DNA of 29,450 nt from Oscillospiraceae bacterium. GTDB lineage: Bacteria > Bacillota > Clostridia > Oscillospirales > Oscillospiraceae. A program made the position numbers and the translations under genes. This document shows positions 21,195-29,450 of this stretch, in pieces. The DNA lies in the NCBI GenBank assembly GCA_020025545.1, contig JAHHRX010000024.1, forward strand, positions 1-29,450, in the 5' to 3' direction. The stretch's first letter is position 1; every line of letters begins with the position of its first letter. The notes below the pieces were generated by a model. That model ran no database searches. It saw only the letters and a list, made by a program, of their open reading frames with translations, and was not told the origin of the DNA.

Positions 21195-22907
21195 ATGAAA
21201 CGAATTTTGAAACGCATTTTACCGATCCTGCTTGCGATCGTTGTGATATTCAGTATTGCTTGGTATCTTTTTGTCTATGACACGGGGTTTACCAAAGATA
21301 TCATGCTGAAAAGCGCCCGCTTTTTTGAAAGCCGGGGCAGCCATTCCGTTGCCACATGGATCTATGACCAGGCCTACCGCCAATCCAGCAATGACGAATC
21401 CGTTGCCATTGAGCTTGCCGAGCAGTTTAAGTCCTATGGAAACTACACCAAGGCCGAGGTTACTCTCTCCAATGCCATTGCTGACGGCGGTTCCGTGGAG
21501 CTTTATCTCGCTCTCAGCAAAACCTATGTGGAGCAGAACAAGCTTTATGATGCAGTGCTGATGCTGGAGAATGTCTCCAATCCGGAGATCAAGGAGCAGC
21601 TGGAAAAACTGCGTCCTCAGGTTCCCACTGCCAATCTTCAGCCCGGTTTCTACAACAAATATGTCACCGTTTCCATAGAAGCAGAGTCCGGAACATTATA
21701 TGTTTCAACCGATAAGGAATATCCCTCCAAAGACGAAGATTTATACCAGGGTCCCATTCAGCTTGCAGAGGGGGAAACAACTTTCTATGCTCTTGCCATC
21801 GGCGAAAACGGTCTGGTAAGCCCCCTGGCGGTCTTCGGTTACACCGTGGGCAGCGTGGTGGAAGAAGTCTCCATGAAGGACAGTACTCTGGAAGCTTTGG
21901 CACATGAAAAGCTGGGCACCGCAGCCGATCAGCCTATTCTCACCAGTGACCTCTGGAAAATCACCGAGCTGACCGTTCCGAAAGATGTGAAGGACTATTC
22001 CGACCTTTGCCTGTTTACCGGTCTGGAAACATTGGTCATGGAGGATGCCACCTTCAACGATCTGCAGTTTTTGCAGAAGATGCCCGGTCTGAAATCTCTG
22101 ACCGTCAAAAACTCCATTGTTTCCTCCGGTGATCTCAGTTTTATCGCCCAGCTGAAAAATCTGAAGGATCTTGTTCTGACAGGATGCAGTATTGGAAATC
22201 TCGAAAATCTTGCAACCGCTTCCGGACTGGTAACGCTGGATCTCAGCGACAACGCCGTCCGTAATCTGGCCCCTCTTTCCTCTATGACAACGCTGGAGCA
22301 TCTGAATCTCAGCCACAATGCAGTGGATGACCTCGGCGCCCTCAGCGCTCTTGCCGCTCTGAAGTCACTGGATATATCTTACAACGCTCTGACAGGCATT
22401 GCGCCTCTGGAATTCTGCGCTTCTCTTGAAAATCTCAATTTGGCACACAATACCATTGAGGATCTCACACCCTTGCAAGGCTGTGCAACCCTTGTCACTT
22501 TGGACGCATCTTATAATAAGCTTACCACTGCGGACGCTTTGGCGAAGCTCCCCTCCCTTGTAAAGCTGAATCTTGCGAGAAACCAGATTGCGGACATCTC
22601 CCAGCTTTCCACCTTGGTGAAGCTTAAGAATTTTGATATTTCCTACAACGAAATCGGTGATCTTCCCAAATGGAGCAGCAGCGCTTTGGAAACCATTCAG
22701 ATTTCCTATAACAAGGTTCGTTCCCTCTCCCCGCTTTCTGTCTGTGCAAATCTGCGAGAGGTGTATGCTGATCATAACAAGATTACCAAGGTATCGACAA
22801 TCGCAAAGTGCTCAAACCTGAAACGGGTCGATATCTACGGGAACCCCGCGAAGGATGTCTCCTCTCTGCGGGACAACGGCGTGACTGTCAACTATGACCC
22901 TACCTGA
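21195..22907 (+). CDS. Membrane-anchored TPR and leucine-rich-repeat protein
   Basis: 570 residues. ATG 21195 is chosen because GGAG sits 6-9 nt upstream and the consensus promoter places the RNA 5' end after the earlier ATG. Residues 7-27 form one membrane helix with basic residues before it, so the rest is probably extracellular. About 35-135 are TPR-like helices. About 145-215 resemble a chitobiase/beta-hexosaminidase C-terminal-type (bacterial Ig-like) domain (VTVSIEAESGTLYVSTD). About 255-560 hold at least ten internalin-type leucine-rich repeats of ~21-22 residues (LENLNLAHNTIEDLTPLQGC, LVKLNLARNQIADISQLSTL). Such proteins bind ligands or partners at the surface; no enzyme domain is present. 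It is a single-gene unit. Confidence 0.88.
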   Translation: MKRILKRILPILLAIVVIFSIAWYLFVYDTGFTKDIMLKSARFFESRGSHSVATWIYDQAYRQSSNDESVAIELAEQFKSYGNYTKAEVTLSNAIADGGSVELYLALSKTYVEQNKLYDAVLMLENVSNPEIKEQLEKLRPQVPTANLQPGFYNKYVTVSIEAESGTLYVSTDKEYPSKDEDLYQGPIQLAEGETTFYALAIGENGLVSPLAVFGYTVGSVVEEVSMKDSTLEALAHEKLGTAADQPILTSDLWKITELTVPKDVKDYSDLCLFTGLETLVMEDATFNDLQFLQKMPGLKSLTVKNSIVSSGDLSFIAQLKNLKDLVLTGCSIGNLENLATASGLVTLDLSDNAVRNLAPLSSMTTLEHLNLSHNAVDDLGALSALAALKSLDISYNALTGIAPLEFCASLENLNLAHNTIEDLTPLQGCATLVTLDASYNKLTTADALAKLPSLVKLNLARNQIADISQLSTLVKLKNFDISYNEIGDLPKWSSSALETIQISYNKVRSLSPLSVCANLREVYADHNKITKVSTIAKCSNLKRVDIYGNPAKDVSSLRDNGVTVNYDPT

Positions 22908-22918
22908 TACGATAACCA

Positions 22919-22948
22919 AAAAGCCACGGTTTGAAACCGTGGCTTTTT
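22919..22948 (+). terminator. Intrinsic terminator of the leucine-rich-repeat gene
   Basis: AAGCCACGGTTT pairs with AAACCGTGGCTT around 22921-22945 with a minimal loop, followed by TTTTT. It abuts the minus-strand terminator at 22957-22999. Confidence 0.85.
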
Positions 22949-22956
22949 CATATAAA

Positions 22957-22999
22957 AAATGCTCCGTGGATTGGCAGGTCGCCATCGCACAGAGCATTT
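22957..22999 (-). terminator. Long interrupted-palindrome terminator of thiI-pncC
   Basis: On either strand the sequence folds into one hairpin made of AAATGCTC/GAGCATTT, a 1-nt mismatch, GTG/CAC, a 4-nt symmetric internal loop, GGC/GCC and a 5-nt apical loop (AGGTC). On the minus strand it is followed by TTTTTATA. It lies 8 nt after the pncC stop. The regular spacing of pairs and mismatches is unusual for a simple terminator. Confidence 0.65.
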
Positions 23000-23007
23000 C
23001 TATTATT

Positions 23008-23484
23008 TTATTTTTCAGAGCCAGATGCCATTTTGAGCACCAGACGAAGTGCTGCTTCCACTGCCTGCCGGCGCACTGCATCCCGGTCTCCCGGAAAGGT
23101 GTGCTCCTCTGCAACGCAGGTATTTCGTTCGGCAGCAGCGATATAAACCCTGCCCACCGGGTTCCCGTATGCGTCCCCGCCGGGGCCTGCAAGTCCCGTC
23201 ACCGACACCGCCACATCCGCCTCCAGCACCTTTCGGGCTCCTATGGCCATGGCCTTTGCCACAGGCTCCGACACAGCCCCAAAGCGTTCCAGCATTTCAG
23301 CGTCAACCCCGAGGATGTTGTGCTTTACCCAGTTGGTGTAGCAAATGATACCGCCCTTATAGACCTCAGAGCTGCCGGGAACCGCCGTCAGCGCAGCACC
23401 AATGCCGCCGCCTGTACAGCTTTCCGCCGTCACAAGGCTTTTGCCGCCGAGGGCGTTGATGACATCACATGCCAGCTTCATCAT
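23008..23484 (-). CDS. pncC: CinA C-terminal/PncC-type nicotinamide-nucleotide amidase
   Basis: 158 residues, the single-domain form without the N-terminal MoCF domain of full CinA. The signature TAESCTGGGIGAALTAVPGSS and the VSVTGLAGPGGDAYGNPVG segment are clear. PncC deamidates nicotinamide mononucleotide to nicotinate mononucleotide in pyridine nucleotide recycling, which would feed the nadE product pathway encoded at 16189. The start overlaps the end of thiI by 20 nt, indicating coupling; ATG 23481 is an alternative. Confidence 0.9.
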   Translation of the reverse strand: MMKLACDVINALGGKSLVTAESCTGGGIGAALTAVPGSSEVYKGGIICYTNWVKHNILGVDAEMLERFGAVSEPVAKAMAIGARKVLEADVAVSVTGLAGPGGDAYGNPVGRVYIAAAERNTCVAEEHTFPGDRDAVRRQAVEAALRLVLKMASGSEK

Positions 23485-24655
23485 GGTACTTTACCGTAAT
23501 CTTTTCCACATTTTCGAGGGCAGCCGTAATCAGCGCTTCCCGATCCAGCTTTTCTTCCGCATGCATCACCTGTCCCAGCGTGGGCTTGGTCTTGGGATGT
23601 TTGGGCGTAAATACAGTGCAGCAGTCCTCGTAAGGCAGAATGGAAGTTTCCAGTGTACCGATTTTTCTGGCGATAGTTACAATCTCTTCCTTATCCATAC
23701 CCACCAGCGGCATAAAGATGGGCATATCCACCACAGCTCCCGTAACGGCCATGGCCTGCATGGTCTGAGATGCCACCTGTCCCAGATTTTCACCGGTGAT
23801 CAGGGCTTCGCAGCCATCCCGCCGGGCAATCCGCTGGGAAATCTCCATCATAAACCGGCGCATAATCAGGGTGAAATACTCCTCGGGGCAATTGTCACGG
23901 ATTGCCTCCTGAATCTCGGTAAAGGAGACCACATTGACAGTCATTCTGCCGCTGTAACGGGTCACCAGCCGTGCAAGCTCCATTACCTTGTCCTTTGCCA
24001 GCTGGGAGGTGTACGGATAGGAAAAGAAGTGGACACATTCAATCTCCACGCCACGCTTTGCGATCATATAGGCCGCCACCGGGGAATCAATACCGCCGGA
24101 GAGCAGGCACATGGCTCTGCCACCCACACCGGTAGGCAGGCCGCCGGCACCGGGCTCTGCAGGTCCGTGGACATAGGCCGCCAGATCCCGCACCTCCACA
24201 TATACCGTGTAGGCAGGATGGTGGACATCCACCCGGCAGTCAGGATGCGCCTCCGCCAGCCGTCCGCCGATTTCCTGGGAAATTGCAATGGAGGTCATGG
24301 GGAACTGCTTATCGGAGCGCTTGGATTCCACCTTAAAGGATTCGGCAATATCCAGATCGTCCCCCAGATACTCTTCCACCGCATTAAAAATGCTGTCCAG
24401 ATCTTTTCCGCAGGGGCGGCAGCGGCACAGGCTCACCACGCCGAAAATGCTGTGGCAAGCTTCCCATGCCCCCTCTACATCTGCTTCCCCGTTCTTCGGC
24501 TCCACATAGACAGTGGATTGCATGATATACACATCAAAATCGCCGTAGGGCTTCATGCGGCGGCGAACATTCTGCCGCAGCTTCGTTTCAAACTGGCGCT
24601 TGTTGCCGCCCTTCAGGACGATTTCGCCCAGCTTCATCAGAAAAATTTCGTTCAC
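23465..24655 (-). CDS. thiI: tRNA 4-thiouridine synthase ThiI (short form)
   Basis: 396 residues from GTG 24655, which has GAGGA upstream. An N-terminal NFLD/THUMP RNA-binding region (about 1-165) precedes the ATP-pyrophosphatase domain with SGGIDS at 186-191. The enzyme adenylates U8 of tRNA and transfers sulfur to form s4U. The C-terminal rhodanese domain of the E. coli protein is absent, as in Bacillus, where a dedicated cysteine desulfurase delivers sulfur; a CC pair in LPYEDCCTVFTPKHPKTKP near the end may matter. No cysteine desulfurase gene is adjacent in this window. Confidence 0.95.
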   Translation of the reverse strand: MNEIFLMKLGEIVLKGGNKRQFETKLRQNVRRRMKPYGDFDVYIMQSTVYVEPKNGEADVEGAWEACHSIFGVVSLCRCRPCGKDLDSIFNAVEEYLGDDLDIAESFKVESKRSDKQFPMTSIAISQEIGGRLAEAHPDCRVDVHHPAYTVYVEVRDLAAYVHGPAEPGAGGLPTGVGGRAMCLLSGGIDSPVAAYMIAKRGVEIECVHFFSYPYTSQLAKDKVMELARLVTRYSGRMTVNVVSFTEIQEAIRDNCPEEYFTLIMRRFMMEISQRIARRDGCEALITGENLGQVASQTMQAMAVTGAVVDMPIFMPLVGMDKEEIVTIARKIGTLETSILPYEDCCTVFTPKHPKTKPTLGQVMHAEEKLDREALITAALENVEKITVKYHDEAGM

Positions 24656-24671
24656 TTTATATTCCTCACTT

Positions 24672-26186
24672 TTATTCGTTTCCTAAATTAACAGTTCGAT
24701 ACTGAATTGCCTCAGCAATGTGCTGAGGTTGGATTTCCTCGCTGCCGTCCAGATCCGCCACCGTCCTTGCCACCCGCAGGATTCGGTCATAGCTTCTGGC
24801 GGTAAGGCCCATGGCTTCAAATGCATCCTTCATAAGCCCGGCGCATTCCTCGTTCAGCACACAGAATTTCCGCATCTCATCCGGGCCCATGCGGGCATTG
24901 CACATACTGCCTTCCGTAAAACGCCGATGCTGCCGCTCCCGGGCAGCATCCACCCGGCGCTTGATTGCGGCGGAGGGTTCCGCCTCGCTGCGACTTCTGA
25001 GATCTTCAAAATGCACCGCCGGTACCTCTACAATAATATCGATGCGGTCCAAAAGAGGTCCGGAAATCCGGCTGCGGTAATTTTTCACCGCTGTCTCCGA
25101 GCAGGTGCATCTGCCGGATAGGTCACCGTACCAGCCGCACTTGCAGGGGTTCATGGCGCACACCAGCATAAATTCCGCCGGATAAGTCACACTGCCCGAA
25201 ATCCGGGAAATGGTAACCTCCCCGTCCTCCAGAGGCTGGCGCATCATGTCAAGCGTATCCTTCCGAAATTCCGGAAGCTCGTCCAGAAACAGCACACCTT
25301 TATGGGACATGGAAATCTCACCGGGCCGTGGATTGGAGCCGCCGCCGGCAAGTCCCGCATTGGAAATGGTATGGTGGGGACTGCGGAAAGGCCGTCTCGT
25401 CACCAGCGGTTCTTTCGCAGTCAGCAAGCCCATGACGGAATAGATTTGGCTGACCTCAAGTGCCTCTTCCCTTGTCATATCCGGCAAGATGGAGGGCAGC
25501 CGCTTGCTGAGCATGCTTTTTCCCGAGCCCGGCGGGCCGATCAGCAGCACATTGTGTGACCCGGCCGCAGCGACCTCCAGCGCCCGCTTCACATTTTCCT
25601 GCCCCAGCACATCCTTAAAGTCCAGAGCCGGGATTTCCGCCTGCATCGGCTGCCAAAGGGGCTCCTGATGAAGCTCCGCTTCCCCGTTTAATCCTGCCGC
25701 CAGTTCTTTTACCGTGTGAACAGGATACACCGCCGGACCTTGCGCCAGCGTTGCCTCTGCTGCATTTTCCGCCGGTACAAACAGGGCCTCGATCCCTGCC
25801 TGTTTGGCGGCCATCGCCATGGGCAGTACGCCGGAAATGGGACGCAGCTGACCGTCCAGACTGACCTCCCCCAGAAATGCGCTGGCGGAACGGGGCCTGC
25901 GGATGCTGCCCGCCGCACACAGGATACTCAAAAGGATAGGAAGATCATAATGGGTGCCCGCTTTTTTCATATTGGCAGGTGCCAGATTCACCGTAATACG
26001 GCTGGCAGGAAAGGAAAGGCCCGAATTTTTTGCCGCCGCACGGACACGCTCTCTGGCTTCCTTCACCGCCGCATCCGGCAGGCCTACAATGTCAAATCCC
26101 GGCAGGCCGTTGGAAATATAACACTCTGCAACTACTTCGCTGCCCCGGATGCCGGTAATGCCCAGGGTGCGGATACTGCAAATCAT
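24672..26186 (-). CDS. comM: ComM/YifB family Mg-chelatase-like AAA+ ATPase
   Basis: 504 residues. The N-terminal part (about 1-170) has the Lon-like S5 fold (GLPGFDIVGLPDAAVKEARERVRAA). The AAA+ domain has Walker A GPPGSGKS (217-224), Walker B FLDELPEF, and a cysteine-rich insert MNPCKCGWYGDLSGRCTCS typical of the family. ComM drives branch migration of DNA during natural transformation in some bacteria; its role in Clostridia is not established. The start is ATG 26186 with only a G-rich, weak ribosome binding site. thiI begins 16 nt after its stop. Confidence 0.94.
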   Translation of the reverse strand: MICSIRTLGITGIRGSEVVAECYISNGLPGFDIVGLPDAAVKEARERVRAAAKNSGLSFPASRITVNLAPANMKKAGTHYDLPILLSILCAAGSIRRPRSASAFLGEVSLDGQLRPISGVLPMAMAAKQAGIEALFVPAENAAEATLAQGPAVYPVHTVKELAAGLNGEAELHQEPLWQPMQAEIPALDFKDVLGQENVKRALEVAAAGSHNVLLIGPPGSGKSMLSKRLPSILPDMTREEALEVSQIYSVMGLLTAKEPLVTRRPFRSPHHTISNAGLAGGGSNPRPGEISMSHKGVLFLDELPEFRKDTLDMMRQPLEDGEVTISRISGSVTYPAEFMLVCAMNPCKCGWYGDLSGRCTCSETAVKNYRSRISGPLLDRIDIIVEVPAVHFEDLRSRSEAEPSAAIKRRVDAARERQHRRFTEGSMCNARMGPDEMRKFCVLNEECAGLMKDAFEAMGLTARSYDRILRVARTVADLDGSEEIQPQHIAEAIQYRTVNLGNE

Positions 26187-26219
26187 ACTAAGGATGCCCC
26201 CATTCGCCCATTTTCTACC

Positions 26220-26248
26220 ATCATACTCTATTCCAGCCTAAAAAACAA
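26220..26248 (-). promoter_or_regulatory. Probable promoter for comM-thiI-pncC
   Basis: Minus strand TTGTTT (26243-26248), 17-nt spacer, TATGAT (26220-26225), 34 nt before the comM start. The -35 matches only moderately. Confidence 0.55.
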
Positions 26249-26332
26249 CGGTTTTTTTCACATCTTCCTCCACAGGAAAATATATCCTTCCTTCTTTCTT
26301 TACAGAATTCTTGCACGCTGCGATATAAATCC

Positions 26333-26361
26333 TTTACAAAACGGCGGCGGGGTGGTATGAT
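26333..26361 (+). promoter_or_regulatory. Promoter for nifJ
   Basis: TTTACA (26333-26338), 17-nt spacer, TATGAT (26356-26361), 41 nt before the TTG start and 19 nt before the AGGAGG at 26387-26392. The 26187-26401 intergenic region holds this promoter and that of comM and nothing else I recognise. Confidence 0.75.
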
Positions 26362-26401
26362 ATACGGGACGAAATTTGAATACTTTAGGAGGTATTTCAT
26401 T

Positions 26402-29400
26402 TTGGCTAGAAAATTCAAGACCATGGACGGCAATACTGCTGCCGCCCACGTCAGCTACGCTTTTACCGAGGTAGCTGGTATCTACCCCATCACACCGTCC
26501 AGCCCCATGGCGGACAATGTGGATCAGTGGGCCGCTGCCGGTCGTAAAAACATCTTTGGCGATACTGTCAAGGTCGTTGAGATGCAGTCCGAGGCAGGTG
26601 CTGCCGGTACCGTTCACGGCTCTCTTGCCGCCGGTGCTCTCACCACTACCTACACCGCTTCTCAGGGTCTTCTGCTGATGATCCCCAATATGTACAAGAT
26701 CGCCGGCGAACTGCTTCCCTCTGTTTTCCATGTATCTGCCCGTACCGTCGCTGCTCAGTCCCTGAATATCTTCGGTGACCACTCCGACGTTTACGCCTGC
26801 CGTCAGACCGGCTTTGCTATGCTGGCCGAGACCAATGTGCAGGAAGTAATGGACCTGTCCCCTGTTGCCCATCTGGCAGCCATCGAGGGCCGTGTTCCTT
26901 TCATCAACTTCTTTGACGGTTTCCGTACTTCCCATGAGATCCAGAAGGTCGCTACTTGGGACTACGAAGACCTGAAGGAAATGACCAACATGGAAGCTGT
27001 CGATGCATTCCGCAAGCATTCTCTGAACCCCGAGCGTCCCGCAATGCGCGGCTCTCACGAGAATGACGACATCTTCTTCCAGCACCGTGAGGCCTGCAAC
27101 AAGTACTATAACGCTCTGCCCGCAGTTGTCGAAAAGTACATGAACAAGGTCAACGAGAAGCTGGGCACTGACTACAAGCTGTTCAACTACTACGGCGCTC
27201 CCGATGCTGACCGCATCATTGTCGCTATGGGTTCTTTCAACGATGTCGTTGAGGAAGTCATCGACTATCTGAACGCTCACGGCGAAAAGGTCGGCCTGGT
27301 TAAGGTTCGCCTGTTCCGTCCCTTCTGCCCCGAAAAGCTGCTGGAGGCTATTCCCGCTTCTGTTAAGAAGATTGCTGTTATGGACCGCACCAAGGAGCCC
27401 GGCTCTCAGGGCGAGCCCCTCTATCAGGATGTTGTCATGGCTCTGGCCAAGGCCGGCAGAAACAATGTCACTGTAGTCGGCGGCCGTTACGGTCTGGGTT
27501 CCAAGGATACCCATCCCGCTTCCGTCTTCGCCATCTTCGAAGAGCTGGCTAAGGATGCTCCCAAGCAGGAGTTCACCGTTGGTATCGTTGACGATGTAAC
27601 TCACCTGTCTCTGGAGGAGAAGCCTTCCCCCAACACCGCTGCAGAAGGCACCATCGAGTGCAAGTTCTGGGGTCTGGGCGGCGACGGCACCGTCGGTGCT
27701 AACAAGAACTCCATCAAGATCATCGGTGACCACACCGGAAAGTTCGTACAGGCTTACTTCCAGTACGACTCCAAGAAGACCGGCGGTGTTACCGTATCTC
27801 ACCTGCGCTTCGGCGACAAGCCCATCAAGTCTCCCTACTATATCAACAAGGCTGACTTTGTTGCCTGCCACAACCCCTCCTATATTACCAAGGGCTTCAA
27901 GATTGTTCAGGACGTTAAGCCCGGCGGCGTGTTCCTGATCAACTGCCAGTGGAATCTGGAAGAACTGGAGCATCATCTGGATGCTGCTTCCAAGCGCTAC
28001 ATTGCTGAAAACAACATTCAGCTCTACACCATCAATGCTATCGATCTGGCCATTCAGGTCGGCATGGGCAAGCGTACCAACACCATCCTGCAGTCCGCAT
28101 TCTTCTCTCTGGCAAAGATCATGCCCGCAGAGGATGCAGTGAAGTACATGAAGGATGCTGCTGAGCATTCTTACCTGAAGAAGGGCCGTGACGTCGTTGA
28201 GAAGAACTGGAACGCTATCGACGCAGGCGCTACCGCCTATGTGAAGATCGATGTTCCCGCTTCCTGGGCTACCGCTGAAGACGCTCCCGCTGATCATCAT
28301 CTGGAGGGTCGTGCCGACACCGTTGCTGTGGTTAAGAACATTCTGAACCCCATCAGCAAGATGGACGGTTACAGCCTGCCTGTTTCCGCTTTCGAGGATT
28401 ATGTGGACGGTCAGTTCGCTCTGGGCGCTGCTGCCTACGAAAAGCGCGGCGTTGCCGTTACCGTTCCTGAGTGGGATGCTACCAAGTGTATCCAGTGTAA
28501 CAACTGTGCATATGTCTGCCCCCACGCTACCATCCGCCCCTACGCTCTGACCGAGGAAGAGGCAAAGGCAGCTCCCGCAGCCGCCAAGATCGTTCCCGTG
28601 AAGGCCGGCAAGGGCAAGGGTGTTTACTCCTACACCATGGCTGTTTCTCCTCTGGACTGCATGGGCTGCGGCGTCTGTGTCGGCGTTTGCCCCACCAAGG
28701 CCATCACCATGGTTCCTCAGGAATCTCAGCTGGATCAGCAGGAAGTCTTCGACTACATGGTTTCCAAGGTCGCTTCCAAGGCAGATATGCAGGATAACAC
28801 CGTTAAGGGCAGCCAGTTCAAGCAGCCCCTGCTGGAGTTCTCCGGTTCCTGCGCAGGCTGTGCCGAAACCTCCTATGCTCGTCTGGTAACCCAGCTGTTT
28901 GGCGATCGGATGTACATCTCCAACGCCACCGGCTGTTCCTCCATTTGGGGCGGCCCCGCAGCTACCTCTCCCTACTGTGTCAACGAAGAGGGTCACGGCC
29001 CCGCATGGTCCAACTCCCTGTTCGAGGATAACGCAGAGCACGGCCTCGGTATGTACACCGCACAGGCTGTCATCCGTGAGTCCCTGGCTAACAAGGTTCG
29101 CTCCGTCATGGAAGCAACCTCCAACGAGGATCGCAAGGCTGTCTGCCAGAACTGGCTGAATACCTTTGACGACGGCGAAGCCAACAAGGCTGCCACCAAG
29201 GCTCTGGTTGCAAATCTGGAGGCTAATGTCTGCTGCGACACCGTTAAGGACATCCTCAACAAGAAGGAATACCTTTCCAAGAAGTCCATCTGGATCTTCG
29301 GCGGCGACGGTTGGGCATACGACATCGGCTTCGGCGGTGTGGACCATGTTCTGGCTTCCAACAAGGACGTCAATATCTTCGTCTTTGATACCGAGGTTTA

Positions 29401-29450
29401 CTCCAACACCGGCGGACAGGCTTCCAAGGCTTCCAACATCGGTCAGGTTG
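26402..29450 (+). CDS. nifJ: Pyruvate:ferredoxin (flavodoxin) oxidoreductase, 3' truncated by window
   Basis: About 1016 residues of a protein that is usually near 1170-1180; no stop is reached. It starts at TTG 26402, 9 nt after AGGAGG. Domain I (GNTAAAHVSYAFTEVAGIYP, ITPSSPMADNVDQWA) contributes to the active site. Two ferredoxin-type 4Fe-4S motifs lie at about 697 (CIQCNNCAYVCP) and 753 (CMGCGVCVGVCP). CAGCAETSYARL (about 817) is the third cluster motif with the thiamine-diphosphate domain, and YSNTGGQASKAS near the end is the diphosphate-Mg motif. It converts pyruvate and CoA to acetyl-CoA, CO2 and reduced ferredoxin. Its codons are strongly biased, unlike the neighbours, suggesting high expression. 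Confidence 0.97.
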   Translation, partial: MARKFKTMDGNTAAAHVSYAFTEVAGIYPITPSSPMADNVDQWAAAGRKNIFGDTVKVVEMQSEAGAAGTVHGSLAAGALTTTYTASQGLLLMIPNMYKIAGELLPSVFHVSARTVAAQSLNIFGDHSDVYACRQTGFAMLAETNVQEVMDLSPVAHLAAIEGRVPFINFFDGFRTSHEIQKVATWDYEDLKEMTNMEAVDAFRKHSLNPERPAMRGSHENDDIFFQHREACNKYYNALPAVVEKYMNKVNEKLGTDYKLFNYYGAPDADRIIVAMGSFNDVVEEVIDYLNAHGEKVGLVKVRLFRPFCPEKLLEAIPASVKKIAVMDRTKEPGSQGEPLYQDVVMALAKAGRNNVTVVGGRYGLGSKDTHPASVFAIFEELAKDAPKQEFTVGIVDDVTHLSLEEKPSPNTAAEGTIECKFWGLGGDGTVGANKNSIKIIGDHTGKFVQAYFQYDSKKTGGVTVSHLRFGDKPIKSPYYINKADFVACHNPSYITKGFKIVQDVKPGGVFLINCQWNLEELEHHLDAASKRYIAENNIQLYTINAIDLAIQVGMGKRTNTILQSAFFSLAKIMPAEDAVKYMKDAAEHSYLKKGRDVVEKNWNAIDAGATAYVKIDVPASWATAEDAPADHHLEGRADTVAVVKNILNPISKMDGYSLPVSAFEDYVDGQFALGAAAYEKRGVAVTVPEWDATKCIQCNNCAYVCPHATIRPYALTEEEAKAAPAAAKIVPVKAGKGKGVYSYTMAVSPLDCMGCGVCVGVCPTKAITMVPQESQLDQQEVFDYMVSKVASKADMQDNTVKGSQFKQPLLEFSGSCAGCAETSYARLVTQLFGDRMYISNATGCSSIWGGPAATSPYCVNEEGHGPAWSNSLFEDNAEHGLGMYTAQAVIRESLANKVRSVMEATSNEDRKAVCQNWLNTFDDGEANKAATKALVANLEANVCCDTVKDILNKKEYLSKKSIWIFGGDGWAYDIGFGGVDHVLASNKDVNIFVFDTEVYSNTGGQASKASNIGQV

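Noticed and set aside
23402..24691. Long plus-strand frame opposite thiI
   Set aside because: Shadow of a confident thiI gene; the translation shows no recognisable family.
26300..29347. Minus-strand frame of about 1000 codons, repetitive in Leu, Val, Gly
   Set aside because: It is exactly antisense to the unmistakable nifJ gene, has no plausible domain, and is open only because of nifJ codon bias.
1..29450. CRISPR array, tRNA or rRNA gene
   Set aside because: No regularly spaced repeats with unique spacers, no tRNA cloverleaf consensus and no 16S/23S/5S sequence were noticed; the only structural RNA clearly seen is the SRP RNA.

Overview
The window looks like a chromosomal segment of an anaerobic, spore-forming Clostridia species (Bacillota), most plausibly of the Oscillospiraceae/Ruminococcaceae type. 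The reasons are a large Bacillus-type SRP RNA next to dnaX-ybaB-recR, the sporulation genes gerW and spoIID, a pyruvate:ferredoxin oxidoreductase, scpA/scpB, and the uridine-kinase-like protein with a TGS domain common in Clostridia. No genus can be named from the sequence alone.

Region 1 (1-4930) is an accessory, partly decayed island, visibly more AT-rich than the rest. It holds a frameshifted gene of unknown function (440-1011), a 62-residue excisionase-like helix-turn-helix protein (1184-1372), a predicted small RNA with its own promoter and terminator (about 1416-1517), and an orphan zinc-ribbon protein (1664-2596). On the minus strand lies a tightly packed cluster of small membrane or YcxB-like genes with GTGA overlaps (4267-2758), followed upstream by a broken membrane ORF. 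The end of an IS3-family insertion sequence (4729-4930) marks the border with the core genome. A 23-bp imperfect direct repeat (20/23) lies at 1414-1436 and 4629-4651.

Region 2 (4926-15936) is ordinary core genome, nearly all on the minus strand. It has a GIY-YIG nuclease and a small integral membrane protein, divergent from a FlK-type hotdog thioesterase (+). Then come acpP, SRP RNA, dnaX, ybaB and recR; the pair rpiR and HI0933/BaiN-type flavoprotein; and a compact operon scpA-scpB-DUF2953-gerW-dacF-rluB joined by 1-4 nt overlaps. Good sigma-A-type promoters (17-nt spacers) and hairpin terminators mark these units.

Region 3 (16189-26186) contains glutamine-dependent nadE (+), a uridine-kinase-family nucleoside kinase (-), a spoIID-like gene (-) divergent from a large membrane-anchored leucine-rich-repeat protein (+), and the minus-strand genes comM/yifB, thiI and a pncC/cinA-C gene. 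Several gene pairs converge on shared or back-to-back terminators.

Region 4 (26402-29450) is the first ~1016 codons of a pyruvate:ferredoxin (flavodoxin) oxidoreductase, cut by the window end. It starts at TTG behind a strong ribosome binding site and promoter. Its strong codon bias leaves a very long but spurious antisense reading frame.

The least explained material is in the left island: the predicted small RNA, the zinc-ribbon orphan with an operator-like inverted repeat, the GTGA-coupled small-gene cluster, and the direct repeat around most of them. No CRISPR array, tRNA, 16S/23S rRNA or complete mobile element was seen.
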